The position numbers were made by a program, and so were the translations under genes. From contig OU744448.1 of the NCBI GenBank assembly GCA_916610825.1, positions 7,736,650 to 7,800,649 of the forward strand: a stretch of DNA of 64,000 nucleotides, in the 5' to 3' direction. Shown piece after piece: positions 1 to 14,085 of the stretch (position 1 is its first letter; every line of letters starts with the position of its first letter). This DNA comes from Haliclystus octoradiatus (taxonomy: Eukaryota > Cnidaria > Staurozoa > Stauromedusae > Haliclystidae). The notes under the pieces are model-generated. The model was not told the origin of the DNA, ran no database searches, and was given only the letters and a program-made list of their open reading frames with translations.

Positions 1-95
1 TCAAAAAATCGTGTTAATACTACCCCCCAAAAGTCCCAAATGCTTGAAAATGTTACCCAAAAAGTTCCAAAAATCTTTAAAATAAATTGGTCTTA
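1..95 (-). repeat. Fragment of a dispersed 'ACCCAAAAAGTTCC' repeat
   Basis: Contains the recurring phrase ACCCAAAAAGTTCCAAAAAT seen again at 2280-2545 and, inverted, at 6153-6430. Only the internal part of the family is present; the CCCGGGGGG end lies off the window or is lost. It is a non-coding repeat relic. Confidence 0.5.
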
Positions 96-2279
96 TTTTC
101 AATGATGATTGATCCAATGTCGTTAACATTCTCCAAGAAGATAGACCCAGAAATACATACCTCCATCTTTCTTAAACAAGGTTATGTGTAATAAAATTAA
201 CACCGTGATGGTAACTATCAGCTCTTATACGAAGGAGATTTTATCTCTCAATGATATGACTTGGATATGAATTGTGTCCAGGCCTGATTGCGTCTAAGTC
301 TAATGATGATATTTTTCAAAAATGTTTTGAGATAATTCTTGTTATCTTACTAAGCTAGCTTATAAACTATTATACTTATTATTTTTTTCTGGAAAATATC
401 ATTCAAAGTAACTTTTAATGATAATGAGAACATATTTTTCGGAGTTTAGATTGAAAAATAATTTATAAAAACATAAAATATTTGAGCAGATCCAATGAGA
501 AGAGCGCTAAATTAGATATTATGCGTCAGCCATTTTACGGATCCTATAATGTGTATTCCTGTCAGCAGGTCTATTGTCTACAGTCATGCTGAAATGAATG
601 ATACAATAATCGCTATATTTTCGAATTTGAATGCTGACACTATCATCTCGAATGAAGTCCTATTCGTGCTATCATGTTCATGTTAGTAATATTGTTTACG
701 TCCAAAATAAAAAACATGCTATTCAAAAGTGATATAATTATACGAAATTTCTAATTATACAACTTTAAATCCAACAAACGTGACGAGAAGAATTAAATTT
801 AAACCGTACATTCTTAGATTCAGAGATCAAGTTTTATGATTTCAGAACAGACGAGAGAACACAGTAAATCCCCTATCGATAACAAAGAAAATGTTCTCTT
901 CGAAAGACATCCCGCTTTGAGAAAATTTTACTTACTTCTAGATTTTGTGCTTGTGTTTAGCTATAAATGTTCTTTCTTTTTGATATCGAGAAATTGATAC
1001 TGCTTTTCTCTTTAAATTGAAATAATGGATGTTTTGATGTCTTCCTGAATAATGGATTGCTATCTTCAATAACTAACTTATAAATTATTGCATGTGTTAT
1101 CCCATAATAGCAAACTGACTGTGAAAGAATTTTATTTTAAATGCCTTAAAAGCGAAAAAAGAAATAAAACTGAGCAAGATTTATCGGCTAAATGTTTGCC
1201 AATTAAAATAGCCTATTTATTTAGCATTGCTGGTGATTTAAAAGAGCAGAGTATTGAGCTTTTTAACGGATTTTTGCGGTGGTTGCTTAATTTTGATTCG
1301 TATCGAAAGCTTTCCTTTTGATGCTAAGAATTTATAGTGTTAGCTATCAAGCTATGAACTTTCGAAAGTTGGTTACTTAAAAGGAGATGTAAAATGACAT
1401 GAAATTATGATACGTGTTTCACAAATATCATTTCAGCAAAAGTTAGTCAAGTTGTTTTGAATTAACGTTTTGTGCAAAATAATTCGATAAAGTAAAAGTG
1501 TTTGTTGGCTGACTCGGATATAACTGCTGCATGCCTTGTGATATTTTGTACAAACACGCTGAGAAACTGGCATAAAGTTCATTGCAATTTTAGAGATATT
1601 CTACAAAAATTTAATTTGCTTTTTGTGACTTCCTAGATAATGCATTGTTGTGCTTGACTGTTTCGGACGTCGGCTGTTTATGAAATCGGCCGATTGAAGC
1701 TCGGATATGGGGATTTGGCGTCATTTGCGTTAACCAATCAGATTGCAAGAATGAATCATAGCAAATCAAACCTTATTATGTTCATAACATATTCATTCCA
1801 TATTTGTACTACAAAAAATACAATCCTGTGTATTTAGCAATGCCTGAAATATGGACATATAAGGTCCCTTTCAAAACTATTTTACTATTTGTTAATCAAA
1901 CTTTATTCTGGATTGTGAAGAAAAGCTACCGAGTTTATGAGACGTTGTCATATGTAATCAGAGATAATTATGAAAAGTGTCCTTTTTTGCTGCTTTCCCG
2001 CCACTCGATTTTCACTTGGGCGCCCCAATATAGAATATATACATCATACCAGATAATGATGAAATGTCTAATCTTAGTAACTTAATTACTTTAAACAACT
2101 AACAGAAAACTCAGAACAACGTCATCTGAATACATTCAGCACAATTCACAACATAATTAATGAATGAATAATTTAATTTATGTATTGGTTACATATAATA
2201 TGTTGATATTTCGAAATGCTATGAGAAATAGCGCTCAATGGAGTTTACTGTATCATATGTAGCATCCTTATGCCACTTT
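96..2279. other. AT-rich intergenic DNA, no gene seen
   Basis: Both strands were read for coding exons. Short open frames exist but none shows a recognisable domain, signal peptide or splice-phased continuation. I see no convincing repeat or RNA gene here. Confidence 0.5.
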
Positions 2280-2545
2280 GCAAAAATATGAAGTACCCAA
2301 AAAATTCCAAAAATTATGTTGATGCTACCCAAAAAAATCAAAAATGCTACCCAAAAAGTTCTAGCAGGTTGATTGATTTTAAGTAAATACACAAAACTGA
2401 TGCAAATATTTTTAAAAATTCTTGAAAAAGTCAGAAATGGGATACCCAAAAGCTCCAAAATTTGAGATCTCATACCCAAAAAGATTTTCTCAGCTGGAAT
2501 ATTGACCCGTATAGCCGTCATATTGGATTTACCCTCCCCCGGGAG
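2280..2545 (-). repeat. Dispersed repeat, CCCGGGGG-ended family, minus orientation
   Basis: Read on the minus strand it begins with CCCGGGGGAGGGTAA, then a segment containing ATGACGGCTATACG and TTCCAGCTGAGAAAA, then several TTTTTGGGTA blocks. The same order of blocks occurs on the plus strand at 6153-6430. A translated open frame across it is a by-product of the repeat. It is probably a non-autonomous DNA transposon; the far end is not clearly defined. Confidence 0.6.
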
Positions 2546-4316
2546 CCTCAATCAGAGCAGAATACTGATTCAGTATAAAATCTGATAATATAGCCACATG
2601 TTATTGAGGCCCCTTCAGAGGAGTCCGATTTTTTCCATATTTCAGTCAATTTAGCCTGTTATTAAATATTTCACATTTCATTAGTCGAAAATCGACCATG
2701 AAATATTCTAAATATTTTGCATTGATTGATTAAAATGTCGATAATAATTTAAAAATAAGAATACGCTATAAAAATTGAGAATATTTCTTATTTCATCATC
2801 ATATATCATCATTCATCAAAATATATCAAATCAAAAATAAAATAAAACAGGGACCTCATTATTCACATCAATTTTTATCAACTTCAAAATACTCGTATCT
2901 GTTTTAATTCCATACCAAACATGCATCAATAACAATCAACAACAGCCTTTCCACGTCGATCTTTTCAAACAATTGCAAGACACGCCTAGTTTTGTTTTAC
3001 CCCAAATATTCCAAATTCGATTAGCAATTCAAAGACCGATTAATCCTATGACGGAAGGCTTTAATTCCAATCAATGGGCATTTCAATGAAAATGTGATTT
3101 GATCAAATCTTCCAATAGTAGATGCTTTACTTGGCATTATAATGTTTTATTCAATGTGTAATCTCTGTAAGTTTTCAGATAAGACAAAAATACATGCAAT
3201 ATAAAGTATTCGTTCATAGTAGAACTGTATGCACTTGGATATCAAATTGATAAAGAAGGCTTTGCTTCTATTTTATTGAAAACGAAAAGAATACCTAAAA
3301 CAATATATTTCATAGAAATATTTTTATAAACAGTGTATAAATGAAAGGGCTACATAGTGATAAATATGGGTATAGCAGGATTAGTGTGCATATTTAATAA
3401 ATTAAATCAAAATAATGGCACACCAAATCAATTAATTTAAATATAAATCTATGAAAATTGCTAGGCAATGATGTAAATTGAACTCACCGACAATAAACTT
3501 GTTTTCAGACAATCAGATTTGTTTGTATAGACTGTGTTACATGTATTTTACTCACCAAAGAGCTTGCACATAATAAAATTCACTAATAAAACTATTTTAT
3601 ATCTTTATAATAAATCTGGAATTACTATATTAAAAGTCATATATTTTTCAATTCAAACCGACAAAATCTAATAGAATGAGCGATTATAGATGGCCAAAGT
3701 ATGAAAATAGCGCAGATGACACCTGCCTCGACTTGATACCGCATGAAAACAGGTAACGGTTGCTTTTGAATAGGGCGGGTGACCGTGGATGGCTAAATAG
3801 GCCTTTATATACAGACTCAATTTTACTCTGAAAAGACAGTAACCCATATTGTGGACCACTGTGAGGCGCGTGTTGTATGACGGATAAATACGGGTAGCAC
3901 AATTGTAAGTCATTGCTACGCCTTAACTTAGGATAAAGTCGTGTAAAATAGCTTCAATGACTGAACTGAAAAACATACGGTTGATAATTTCTGTATAGGC
4001 TCAAACAAATATATTTATTGTGCTAACTGATATAGAAACACGCTGCACCAGCATGAAGTAGACATGAACTAGAACGGTTTGTAAATACCATGTATAAACT
4101 GACGTGATAGGAACTGTCATCGCTATTTCTTCCTGGCCCTAATTAAGGATTACCGACTACATTATAGATCCTGGACACAAATATTGCTAATATTAATGAT
4201 TTATGGAAAATGTTCTCCTAACGTTAATGAACGTTTATAAAATTAAATGATCAAAAGCCTCTTGTGTCTTACTTTTTGGTTAATATCTTCTGTCTAAAGA
4301 CTTACTATTTTGTCCG
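2546..4316. other. AT-rich intergenic DNA, no gene seen
   Basis: No coding exon, RNA gene or defined mobile element recognised. Two overlapping minus-strand open frames near 3670-3910 have no family resemblance and are treated as chance. Confidence 0.45.
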
Positions 4317-4586
4317 CAGTAACTTCCATTGCGCTTCGGAAGGGTTGTTCAAATAGAACTTATAGAAGAATGAAGAAATAGATACACCAAATATTTTTTT
4401 AAAAGGAAAAAAATGAGGAGAAGATAATTTGAGCAAAAAAAATGTGCGCTATAGTATATAATGAAATGTATACTTCTGGTAAAGCATATGCCCTAAAAAC
4501 TTTTTCGGAATTTTGTAAAAGTTATATCCTCCAATATTTGAACCGTTAAACGTTCCCTATACCAAAAATATTGAAGTTACCCCCTT
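4317..4586 (+). repeat. MITE-like element, AGTAACTTCCAT termini (copy 1)
   Basis: Starts with AGTAACTTCCATTGCGCTTC and ends with TTGAAGTTACCCCCTT, so the ends form an imperfect inverted repeat. The order of internal blocks (GGGTTGTTCAAATRGAACTT near the left end, TATTTGAACCGTTAAACG and CCCTATACCAAAA near the right) matches the element at 13377-13713. It carries no protein, so it is a non-autonomous DNA element. Confidence 0.6.
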
Positions 4587-5044
4587 GTGATGGCTTCCTG
4601 GGCGAATGATTGTCTGCATGGCCGTATATCTATGGTATTTATTGCGTATAACTTTGTTGCTTTTAGAGCCACATTTATCTCTTCATTAATATGTCTTTAA
4701 TATGGTATGAAAACGTTAGGCAGTTGAGAAACAAACATGCGAACAAAGCTAACAAATATCTTCAACGTAAAATAGTAATGCGGTGCATCTATTGGTATAA
4801 CTATGTGAAACTGCATTGAAAGGAGTTTGAAAAAAAGTAAAGCAGACTAGCAGAGGTAGTAAAAACGTTTACTTAAATTATTTTTATTACGAAAAATCAA
4901 TTTGGGGAGTTAAAGGAAGAGCAAAGGTTGACATATAGTTTATTTTGAAAACTAACTGATACAGTTTATATAGTTATTATGTCAGTTGTTTCTGGACAGA
5001 ATGACTCTCTGTCTGCATGTCAGTTTTTCAAAAATCTGATAAGC

Positions 5045-5380
5045 ATATATAATTTTCAAACTAGGACATAAAATTAAGTGATAAATGAGTTGAGAAAGGG
5101 TTTTGTTACGAAACTGAGTTTTCTTTCACATTGTTGTAGGAACAGAATTGGATAGATGAAAATATAATTGTAGCATTAACATCAAATGGGATAGTTACAG
5201 GGATGGTATATAAATATATAATTTTCAGACCAAGGCATACAAGTTGGTGATAAATGCGTTGGGAAAGGGCTTTGTCACGAAACTGAGTCTTCTTTTACAT
5301 TGTTGTAGGAACAGAATTGGATAGATGAAAATATAATTGTAGCATTAACATTAAAAGTGACATTTACGGGATAGTTATAT
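5045..5380 (+). repeat. Tandem duplication of an about 170-bp unit
   Basis: The blocks TATATAATTTTCA, GGTTTTGTTACGAAACTGAG (GGCTTTGTCACGAAACTGAG in copy 2), CATTGTTGTAGGAACAGAAT, TGGATAGATGAAAATATAAT and TGTAGCATTAACAT occur twice in the same order, about 170-180 bp apart. The copies differ by scattered substitutions and small indels, so the duplication is not very recent. No coding potential. Confidence 0.75.
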
Positions 5381-6152
5381 GCCTATATAATTGTGATAAT
5401 AAAGATGAACAGATGGTACTTTTGTTGCACCGTGCCTATTTAAGGATTTAATTAACAATATGCTTGGATAGATCATAATCATGTATTTATAAGTGAGCTA
5501 TTTTCCAAAATTTGAATAAATGTTTGGCAAATTTTGGGTTGATACAATTTTTATAGAAGATTGTTACGGAGTGGGATGAGACATGATGGAAATATTTATA
5601 ATTGATTAAATAAGAATTGGGATTTAATTTAAGACGAAATGTGTGTATCCTTTTGTAATGTTGGATGTCAGCTGTGGTGATCTCACAACGGATTAATTAT
5701 CAACAGATCAAGATTGGCAGATTGAAATGAATTCCTTTTAAAATCGACATAATGGCGCCAGTTTTTAAATTCATCATCGACTCATTGACGTTGTTAACAT
5801 TTTTATTCATGACAGCCAAGTATCAGACAGATTATCCAATCTCTGATCTCTGAAGTATTAGGCAGGCACCCGACTGTCGTCACCTAAATGAAGATGTAAT
5901 GGTTGTGTTTGGTAAATGTCCATATGTTAGTAGCCCTGACTTCAGTGTGAATAAAAAAAGACTTGAAGTAAAATATTTTTACAAATTGACAATGCATCAA
6001 GTGAAGAATGCAAGTGCTCATGTGTATAAACTTTTCTATTTTAATCAAAACATGGGTGATTTATCTTAAAATGTTACTTAACTAATATGTTATAACTTAC
6101 GAATGAATGTCTATTACTTTACTAGTTTAATCAGAATGGTTTCTATATAGCT

Positions 6153-6430
6153 CCCGGGGGGTAACTCCCATATGACGGCTATACGAGAATGTGCTACTTA
6201 TTTTGGGTCCATATTCCAGCTGAGAAAAATACTTTTTGGGTAGAAATTTCAGATTCTGGGAGTTTTCTGACTTCTATATAAATTTGAAAGAAGAACTTAA
6301 AAGAGCTTTGAAAAAAATTATTCAAGAAATTATTTAGATTTTTGAAACGTTTTGGGTAGCATTAACAGGATTATTTTAATGTTTTCTGTAGTTCATTTTT
6401 TTCGAAGTGGCATCTCCCGGTCCATCTTTT
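6153..6430 (+). repeat. Dispersed repeat, CCCGGGGGG-ended family, plus orientation
   Basis: Begins CCCGGGGGGTAACTCCCATA, then ATGACGGCTATACG, TTCCAGCTGAGAAAAA, CTTTTTGGGTAGA and TTTTGGGTAGCATTAACA. It is the inverted counterpart of 2280-2545. No open reading frame of note; the right boundary is uncertain and may extend towards 7040. Confidence 0.6.
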
Positions 6431-9400
6431 ATATTTTTCAGCTTACTTAAGAGGGCTGAATGACTCAATAGATACAACAGAAAATAATCGTTAGTTATTT
6501 CCTTCTTACATAAAACTGAACTGAAAACTGTATTATCTATGTGTTAGCATTATTGGGCTACGTATCAGATACGTCGTATCTCGTAATTTACAAAACTTCT
6601 TCTAAACATAACAAGGGACATAACACCATCAGAGCTGATGTTATCCCCGAATATAGCTACTAACTTTTGAATGTAATATATGCTGGATCTGTATCATATA
6701 GATTATTCGTAGTTGATACCCAAGGATACTTCACATGGTTGGTATACGGTTTTGGGCCAATTAATGTGGGTACCTTTTCGTGATCTTTGGAAGATTTTGT
6801 GATATTGGTTTCCAAAATGAGCAAACTAATAGGAAGAAACGTACAAAGCTGCATAAATCCATTATTATATGCATTGAGAAAATATTTAGAGATATATTTT
6901 TGCCTGAATAAAACATTTATTAAGGTTTCAATCTTAGGATGAAACATTTTTCCGGAGGGGTGCTTCTGAATTGAAATTGGCACCCCGGTATAGATATGTA
7001 TGTATGGACGGATATACATGCCTTTTCATCTGTACCAGAGGGGGGATATTAGGAAAGTTCGACTGTATATGTATAGTTCCTGAGTTACAATTTAAATTAT
7101 CACTTTAAAAATTCGCATTAAATAACTAAGCCTTAGTTTCTTCCAGAGTATTTTATGAAGACAGAATCTAGCCATTTGATCTTTAATGAAATATCAACAA
7201 TGCAAAATTTGGTTGTATGATTTATTGAAAGATAGGTATTAAAGAGATATAGATACATGGAAGAAACGTAGTTATTATGTCTTTTTACAGAGGAGTAAAC
7301 AGGGCCGTCACCAGCGTGGGGGTGGTGGTGGAACACACACCCCTTGGAAAAATTCTGTCAGCAAATCCTGGGTTTTCAGTCTCTTGTCTGGCATATTAAC
7401 TATACTTTAATATAAGCAGTTTGTATTGATCTGAAAGTCTCTTAATGATAATAAACTGCTTAAACTAAGAAATTTATTGACACTATAACCGGCGAAAAGG
7501 TTTGATGATGGCCCTAATGCCCCCTCGAAGGATAAGCAATTACCTTGAGGTCATGGAACGTTTAAAGGCTTCTCAAAAATTGTTGGAAACAAGTCGTCTA
7601 ATGTTACTTGTGAACAACTCGAAAGCGTATTTTAACATTGAAGTTAGAGTAAGATAGCATTTCATTCCTCATCTTGAAAATAATTTTGTTATGTGACACA
7701 GGCGTATACGTTGCCATTGATTTAAAATTTAGGCCAGACGTTTATTGTAGTCCTGAAGTGGCAGAAAATCCTTGAGGCGTACATGCAAATCCCAAACTAT
7801 TCCCTCGCTTCGCTCGCTATTATCGAAAACATGAATAGAAAATACTGTTCCAAAACCTTTCAGTTTATAGTTACGTCAAGCCAATCTGTCTCCTTTTCTC
7901 TAATACATTTTTTAAGTAACTTCAAATGAAATGCCATCAAAATGATGTGAGTTTTTCCCGATTTTGTTGGCAAATTCTCCTCTTACTCTTACACCTCTCT
8001 CCAATTACAGTGTAAGTGAGAATGTACTTATTTAAATCCCCGGGTGCCTTATCTTTTTATTCCCATTCTCACCCCAAATATCCAATTTACTTTGTCAAAA
8101 TATAATCACAGGGTGTAATCAAATTGATAAAGTGCTTAATTGAGATTAAAATCTATTACACAAAAGAAGATATTATCGCGGGAATTGTATTATATTCAAA
8201 AGGAAAAACTCATATTTTTGTAAACATATTAATATGCACGCAATAGAAGATGACCTCCAAGGTAATGATTGAGATTCAACAATATATTGTTCAGAAATGT
8301 TGTTATTACTTGCGAGATAGTCTAATCTAATTAGTTCTAAACATGTCTAAGAAGTTCTGATAAAAGCGTTCACTTTCCCTCTCCTATGAACCCACCATGT
8401 ATGTATATGGTAACATTTAGTGTTTTTTAAATGGTATATATATAGAAATGATGCTATATTTAGATTTTGAATGTTCTACACAATATACTGAATTATTATT
8501 ATTAAGTTAGTCATGCAAAAATATAAATATTACCATTATTTTTATAGTTTATAAATACTTACATTTTATCATAAAAATTGATAACACTTTATATGTGTGT
8601 AGATTCAATGTCCAAAATTCGACGAATGGAACTCATGTTATCTCATTTTGTTCGTTTTACCTATTAATTAAGCATGGATTCCAAGGATTATAATTTACAC
8701 CATGTGTGACACTTGTTTATTAGTGTATAGAAATAAAATATATTTCGCTAAAGTTGTTACTTGTTATAAATATAAAAAATATGACTGACAAGCTGATATA
8801 ATGAAATGAATTTCAGAAGGAATTAACATCGATTTAGCCATGATTTAACAGGGTTAATCCAGTTTTATGATCACCCACAACTTACCATTTGTGTTTCCTC
8901 TCCAGCATTTAAAAATGACTTACTTTTCTCCTATTAGGGCTTGCGCATATCCAAAACGAGGTTCAGACGTTTATGTCGCTCAAATATAAGGCTTGAATAT
9001 TCTGTTTATATTCGACCGGCAACAACTGACAAAATATTTGATTAAATAGAAGATATTCCTAGATGTATTGCTTAACTATATCTCTCATATTTATATATGT
9101 ATACAACTTCAGTTTTTTTAATTAATTATATGTAATCTTGATAACTTTTCGAGGGTTTTGCAAGTAAATAAACAATTACATGACATTGATTTACAAACTC
9201 ACGAATTTACCACAACAATCAATCGTGAACTTCAAAGAAAATTGTAGAAATTATCAAAAAAATAGCTCATTTAGATTCATCTCAAATACTATATTTGGAT
9301 AAATAAAAGTTGAATGCATGCGAATAACATGCCATCAAATATCAACCAGCAATTATACTTTTGAGATTTTGATGTAAAAATACTTCCATTTAAAACCCGG

Positions 9401-10834
9401 GTTGCCCATCAGCAAAATTGCGCGCGGAATTATGAAGCCTCTTCTCAGACGAAGAATTAATCATATACAGGTCTGACAGCAGCTGCTTCGTACTTCAAAT
9501 ATAACGCTGTATGAACTTAATATAATTTCACTCAAGTATTGTACGTTAATGTCTGATTATCAACAGTATTCACATAATAAACGATTAAATCAGATCGGAC
9601 ATATGTTATAATGCTTCGGCATCTATTATTCAAGTTATAGAGATTAGAAAAATAGAAATATTAATATCAAGCTATGCTATGCTATGTATGCGAACATTTG
9701 ACTTATATAGCGACATCTTAATATGTGGTGTTTATTCGCTGACGTCATATCGGTGAAAGATAGGGCCAGCTAGAAGCCTGGTTTCCAATTCAGATCCAAG
9801 ATCACCGGGAGATAGTGCTGGTCGTCCTCGATCGACTGTGTATACTTTTGGAATCTAGGAGTTCGATTACCTACGAGTGATGCACAATAGCTGTGCCGGC
9901 GTTTTTAGTTGCACTTATCTATCCCGAGTGAATGCATTTTCTCAGGCGTCTCAAAGTAGGTATTTTTACAAATCATGTTAACATGTGAACTTTTGCTAAC
10001 ATACGTTTGTATGTAGGTTGTCGAATTCCTAGCCCCCGGGTTTTCATAATGTTTTTCAGCCAAATTTCAAAAATTCCCTTATCAAAATGTCAATGTAAAA
10101 CACGACAATGAGTAAGCCTTCGATATTATGACGTCACTAAAGTGAGTGAATTTTTTTTATATATTTAAAGTTCATAGAATGATGTTTAAGAACATTTAAT
10201 TATTAGCTAAGATTTAAAAGAAATTGGATTAAGTTGGATTTGGTTTAGGCAGATAGGATTTAATCGAATATCTTTGAACATGATGAACTTGATGAAATGA
10301 TTTCGTTTTACTTAAATTTTTGAATAATTTTTGAATTTTGAATCCATTGTTTAATTCGACATATAGGTGCACAACCAGAAAGTAAACCATTATAAACTCT
10401 GTCGTACATATTACCATTAACTAACTAGATTAAAGCATGTAATTGTAAATACATCGAAGCAAAAAAATAATAATAATAATAGTAGAGATCGATACTTGCA
10501 AAATAGCATTTTTTAATGTTTCGTATTTCCATGAATCATTCTTTTCATAGATACATCTGAAAAACTATAATTTGTCCTATACCCAAAATCAAAACATGAG
10601 CACAACAATCTGTAACAGAAATGTGGACTTCGACAACATTCACACTTTTTCAAGTCCAAATATATACGGTATATATATGATCATTTGTTATTCCCGGTAT
10701 ATGATCAATGTAAACGCAATGCGATCCCCGATTAAGCTACGGTATACCGAAGCAACACAATCATCCATTGGATGATGTATAGTTTTTTTTACATATAACT
10801 CGGGTTAAGATTATAGCACATTGTGTTACTCAAA

Positions 10835-10937
10835 CATCGATTGCTATCCTCAGAGAGTTGAAATCATCGAGTGCGATCCTCAGAGAGTTGAAATTGAAAT
10901 TGAAATCATCGTGTGCGATCATCAGACAGTTGAAATT
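10835..10937 (+). repeat. Short tandem repeat, three units around CCTCAGAGAGTTGAAA
   Basis: The phrase ATCG(A/T)(G/T)TGC(G/T)ATC(C/A)TCAGA(G/C)AGTTGAAA is repeated three times with slight variation, and a small GAAATT expansion separates units two and three. Minisatellite-like, non-coding. Confidence 0.7.
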
Positions 10938-11364
10938 GTCAGTGCCATCTGATAAAAATTATAGTATGTTACTCATTTATTATTCCTACAGCTCTGTCAA
11001 TTGACATTGACTACTTTTGTGTATGTAGATATTTATATAGCTCTTATCATCTTACCCTATAAAATGAGTGAATTCCAATAGAAAATCCTACCAGCTTGCT
11101 TGCTTGATAACAGTACAAGAGTTGAGATTGCTTCTTCGAGCCTACAAGAAAAGAAGCATGTACGGTGCTACTAAATACTGTACAGGCAAAGTATAGGATT
11201 ACAGACGATTTATGAAGATATTTTGCCTGGATTTACTTGTTGCCTCCTCCCAGCTCAAATCTATAGAAAATTCCAATGCGGAGTTTAGTTTGTAAGTATG
11301 GATGTACTAGTACGTGTACTTACATCTATTACTCCCATTGGAGACCACATTATGTTCGTAATTT

Positions 11365-11399
11365 TATTCGTCATATTCGTTATATTCGTTATATTCGTT
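11365..11399 (+). repeat. 9-bp tandem repeat, TATTCGTTA type
   Basis: Roughly four successive units of ATATTCGTT/ATATTCGTC. It creates an arginine- and tyrosine-rich open frame that is not a real protein. Confidence 0.7.
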
Positions 11400-13376
11400 T
11401 CCTACGTACGTGCATAAAGGATACACTATTTCAATGTCATATTTACCGTATTATATCCAGTCAGCAGCTATTAAAAACCAATAAATCATTAACACCAATA
11501 TCTATCATTTAAAATATTAAAATATCGTAAAAGATAAATCACTCAGAAATCATGTAAAATAATTCCCTTGTAAGGGTTTAATTATGATATACCAATTAAA
11601 TTATTAGAAAATACAACTACAGTATAACAAGGTGACCCAATTATAAATATGCTAGTCATAATCACGGCCATTTATAACAAATGTCACAGTGCCGCTCTCG
11701 TTATTTGTCCGGTGGATTTCATTCTCTTTTGATATTCAATATACATGGTGAAGTTCAAGTATGTAACTCATCTGCTAACACGTACTAAGATATATCATCA
11801 TATAACATGTGGTGATATAGTAGGGACATTATTACTCTGTAAAAAATTTAGCTGCCTCTATTATCATTCGGTTGACTGTTGGTCTTATCTTGCATATTAT
11901 TCGTATGATACCCTAATTAAATTCAAATCATATTTTAAGCTAGCCGTCACGTTATATATATTAGACAACCTTACATCTATAAGGTTTGACAACCTAATAC
12001 CTTGGGATGAATACCAGCAAGGTTGATAGTACTCTGGAAATAAAAGTTATTAAGCATATTCCAAAATTTAAAGTAAAAATAATTGAGTTACTCATTGGGT
12101 ATTATATGTGGTGCAACAATATAAACATATGATGAAAAATGTATACGACTCCCCCTAAATAAAAAAATTAAGGAATTGAGATGATATCACCCAATCGAAA
12201 GCACCCTTGCCGCTCTTTTATTTCCAGAGGAAATTTTCTTTATAAAACTTTTAAGTGACAACATTCAAATCGTTTTCATGGTAGCGAGGTCGATATAGTT
12301 GCAGATAATGAATAGGGAATGAATAACATAGTTCAAAAAGTCACTTTGTGGCACTATTACACAAACCTATATTATTTTACGTACATAATGTTTTTCATAT
12401 ATGTAATGTATTCAGTGTATCTGTTTTTATTTCATATACTATTTCTCATACCTCGCAAGTGTATATTGGTTCTCTAGATAACATCAGTGTGGGTGGGTTA
12501 GCATCACTGAGAAGAATCAATTGAGCTTCAAGTTATATTCACACTTTTCACATATATTCACACATAGTGAACGATAAGCTAATAACACCAGTATCAAACG
12601 GATTGTTTCCAGCAATATATATAGTGTATAGAATACTCATACAAATATGTAATAATTAATTGATCCAGCTGAATACGAGGCTAAATGAGATTGTGAACAA
12701 AATAAACAACAAACCACAAGAAACAAATCTAGTCTTAGACGAATTATGATTTAATACGTCATCTATGCAATATTGCGGTTGGGTTTTGTATTTCATTTTA
12801 TATGAAATGTTTAAACGTTTAATATGGTCTATTGGATTTCATTCTATACCGGAGGCAAAGAAAGACAGGATAAAAATGATTTCCCACAACCCCACCCAAA
12901 ACATTGTACGTCCTTGACTATCAGTAAGTAAACGATTTATTGAGCGTGGATGATAATAATATTGACACTGAAGTCTCTCATAAGCATACTAATTGTACTT
13001 TCTAAAGATTTTGACATATTATTCAAAAGCCCATCCATTTTAAAGTATTGCAGAAGTAATAGTTACTTGGCGCAGATAATTGTAAATGTGATTTAACAGA
13101 TAAAGGACTATCTAGAAATATGATTACTTTTATCCCATGAGAAGAGCCGCGCGTTTAATACTTTGACGACAGTAACGACTCTCCAAAGCTCCAATCATAA
13201 CAATTGAAACAGAGCTGGAAAACACATGTTTGTCTGTATATGTTTGTCAAAAAATTTGTGACTGGACTTGTGAATGGCGAAAATAGTAAATATATATAGC
13301 TCTCTGATTCCATTTTCTTATACAATGTAAACTTAGATTAAAATAATGATGCTAGTTATTCAGATGCTGAGTCAGT

Positions 13377-13713
13377 ACCCGGGGGGAGGTAGCTTCCATT
13401 GCGCTTCAAGGGTTGTTCAAATGGAACTTTGGCATAATGACCGCCTAAAATTGGTCACATGTAATGAAAAAGATACCCAAAACATATTTTTATGAACTGA
13501 CAGATTCAACCAATAAAGATGAAAACAATAAATCTTTATAGGCAAAATTTGTTTTGTAATATGAGAAACTTGCAATTAAAGACATCAAAAGGATACCTAA
13601 ATAAAATTATGACCAAGCATACCCTAAAACGTTTTTCTGGGTTTTTAAAAAAAAGTACTCTTTAGTATTTGAACGTCCCCGGTATACCAAAAGTATGGAA
13701 GTACCATCCGGGG
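13377..13713 (+). repeat. MITE-like element, CCCGGGG/TACTTCCAT termini (copy 2)
   Basis: The left end reads CCCGGGGGGAGGTAGCTTCC and the right end, read on the other strand, CCCCGGATGGTACTTCC: imperfect terminal inverted repeats on a 337-bp unit. Internal blocks match 4317-4586. The CCCGGGGGG end is shared with the 2280 and 6153 repeats, so these may be relatives. A LINE fragment begins immediately to its right. Confidence 0.65.
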
Positions 13714-13729
13714 TTAGTACTGACGGTGC

Positions 13730-14085
13730 TGATTTGTTAGATGCTATGAATTGGTTAAAAATAAAGGATATTTTATTGTTACGAACAGCAAATACAACTC
13801 ATAAATCAGCTTTATGGAAAATAGTGAACTTAAAAAGCCTTTCACAAAAATCAGAATCCACTGATAACACCAGAAAGCACATGCATATTCTTACACGAGT
13901 CCATACCGACCGTGGAAAACGTTCATTCTCCTTTCTAAGAGCTGAACTACTAAATAAATCCCAAATAAATACCCGGATAAATATCATAAATTAGAAAACT
14001 GCATTGAAACTAAATATAAATAAGAAATAATTATTAATGCAGCCCATATAAATATATAAACTTTGCATTATTGTACTTTATTGTA
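13730..14085 (+). mobile_element. LINE (non-LTR retrotransposon) 3' fragment, copy 1
   Basis: The plus-strand translation gives MNWLKIKDILLLRTANTTHK, the 'L-x-WL-x-I-x-x-R' block found downstream of reverse transcriptase in Jockey/CR1-like LINEs. It is followed by a block ending GKRSFSFLRAELLNK, like their conserved G-x-R-(S/A)-F-S end. The nucleotide sequence AACTCATAAATCAGCTTT and the 3' region with GAAAACTGCA, AAATATAAATAA and CCCATATAAATAT are shared with 32430-32570. It is 5'-truncated and has no catalytic domain. Confidence 0.65.

Larger units (their letters stand above)
6431..13376. other. AT-rich intergenic DNA with simple repeats, no gene seen
   Basis: About 6.9 kb without a coding exon I can defend. 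Open frames at 6660-7019, 10229-10417 and 11745-12026 have no recognisable family and lack splice-phased partners. TGACGTCA octamers occur at 9740-9747 and near 10129. Confidence 0.45.

Noticed and set aside
9720-9920. Possible SINE with GTTCGAT B-box
   Set aside because: A GTTCGATTAC motif is present, but no A-box at correct spacing, no tail and no second copy in the window.
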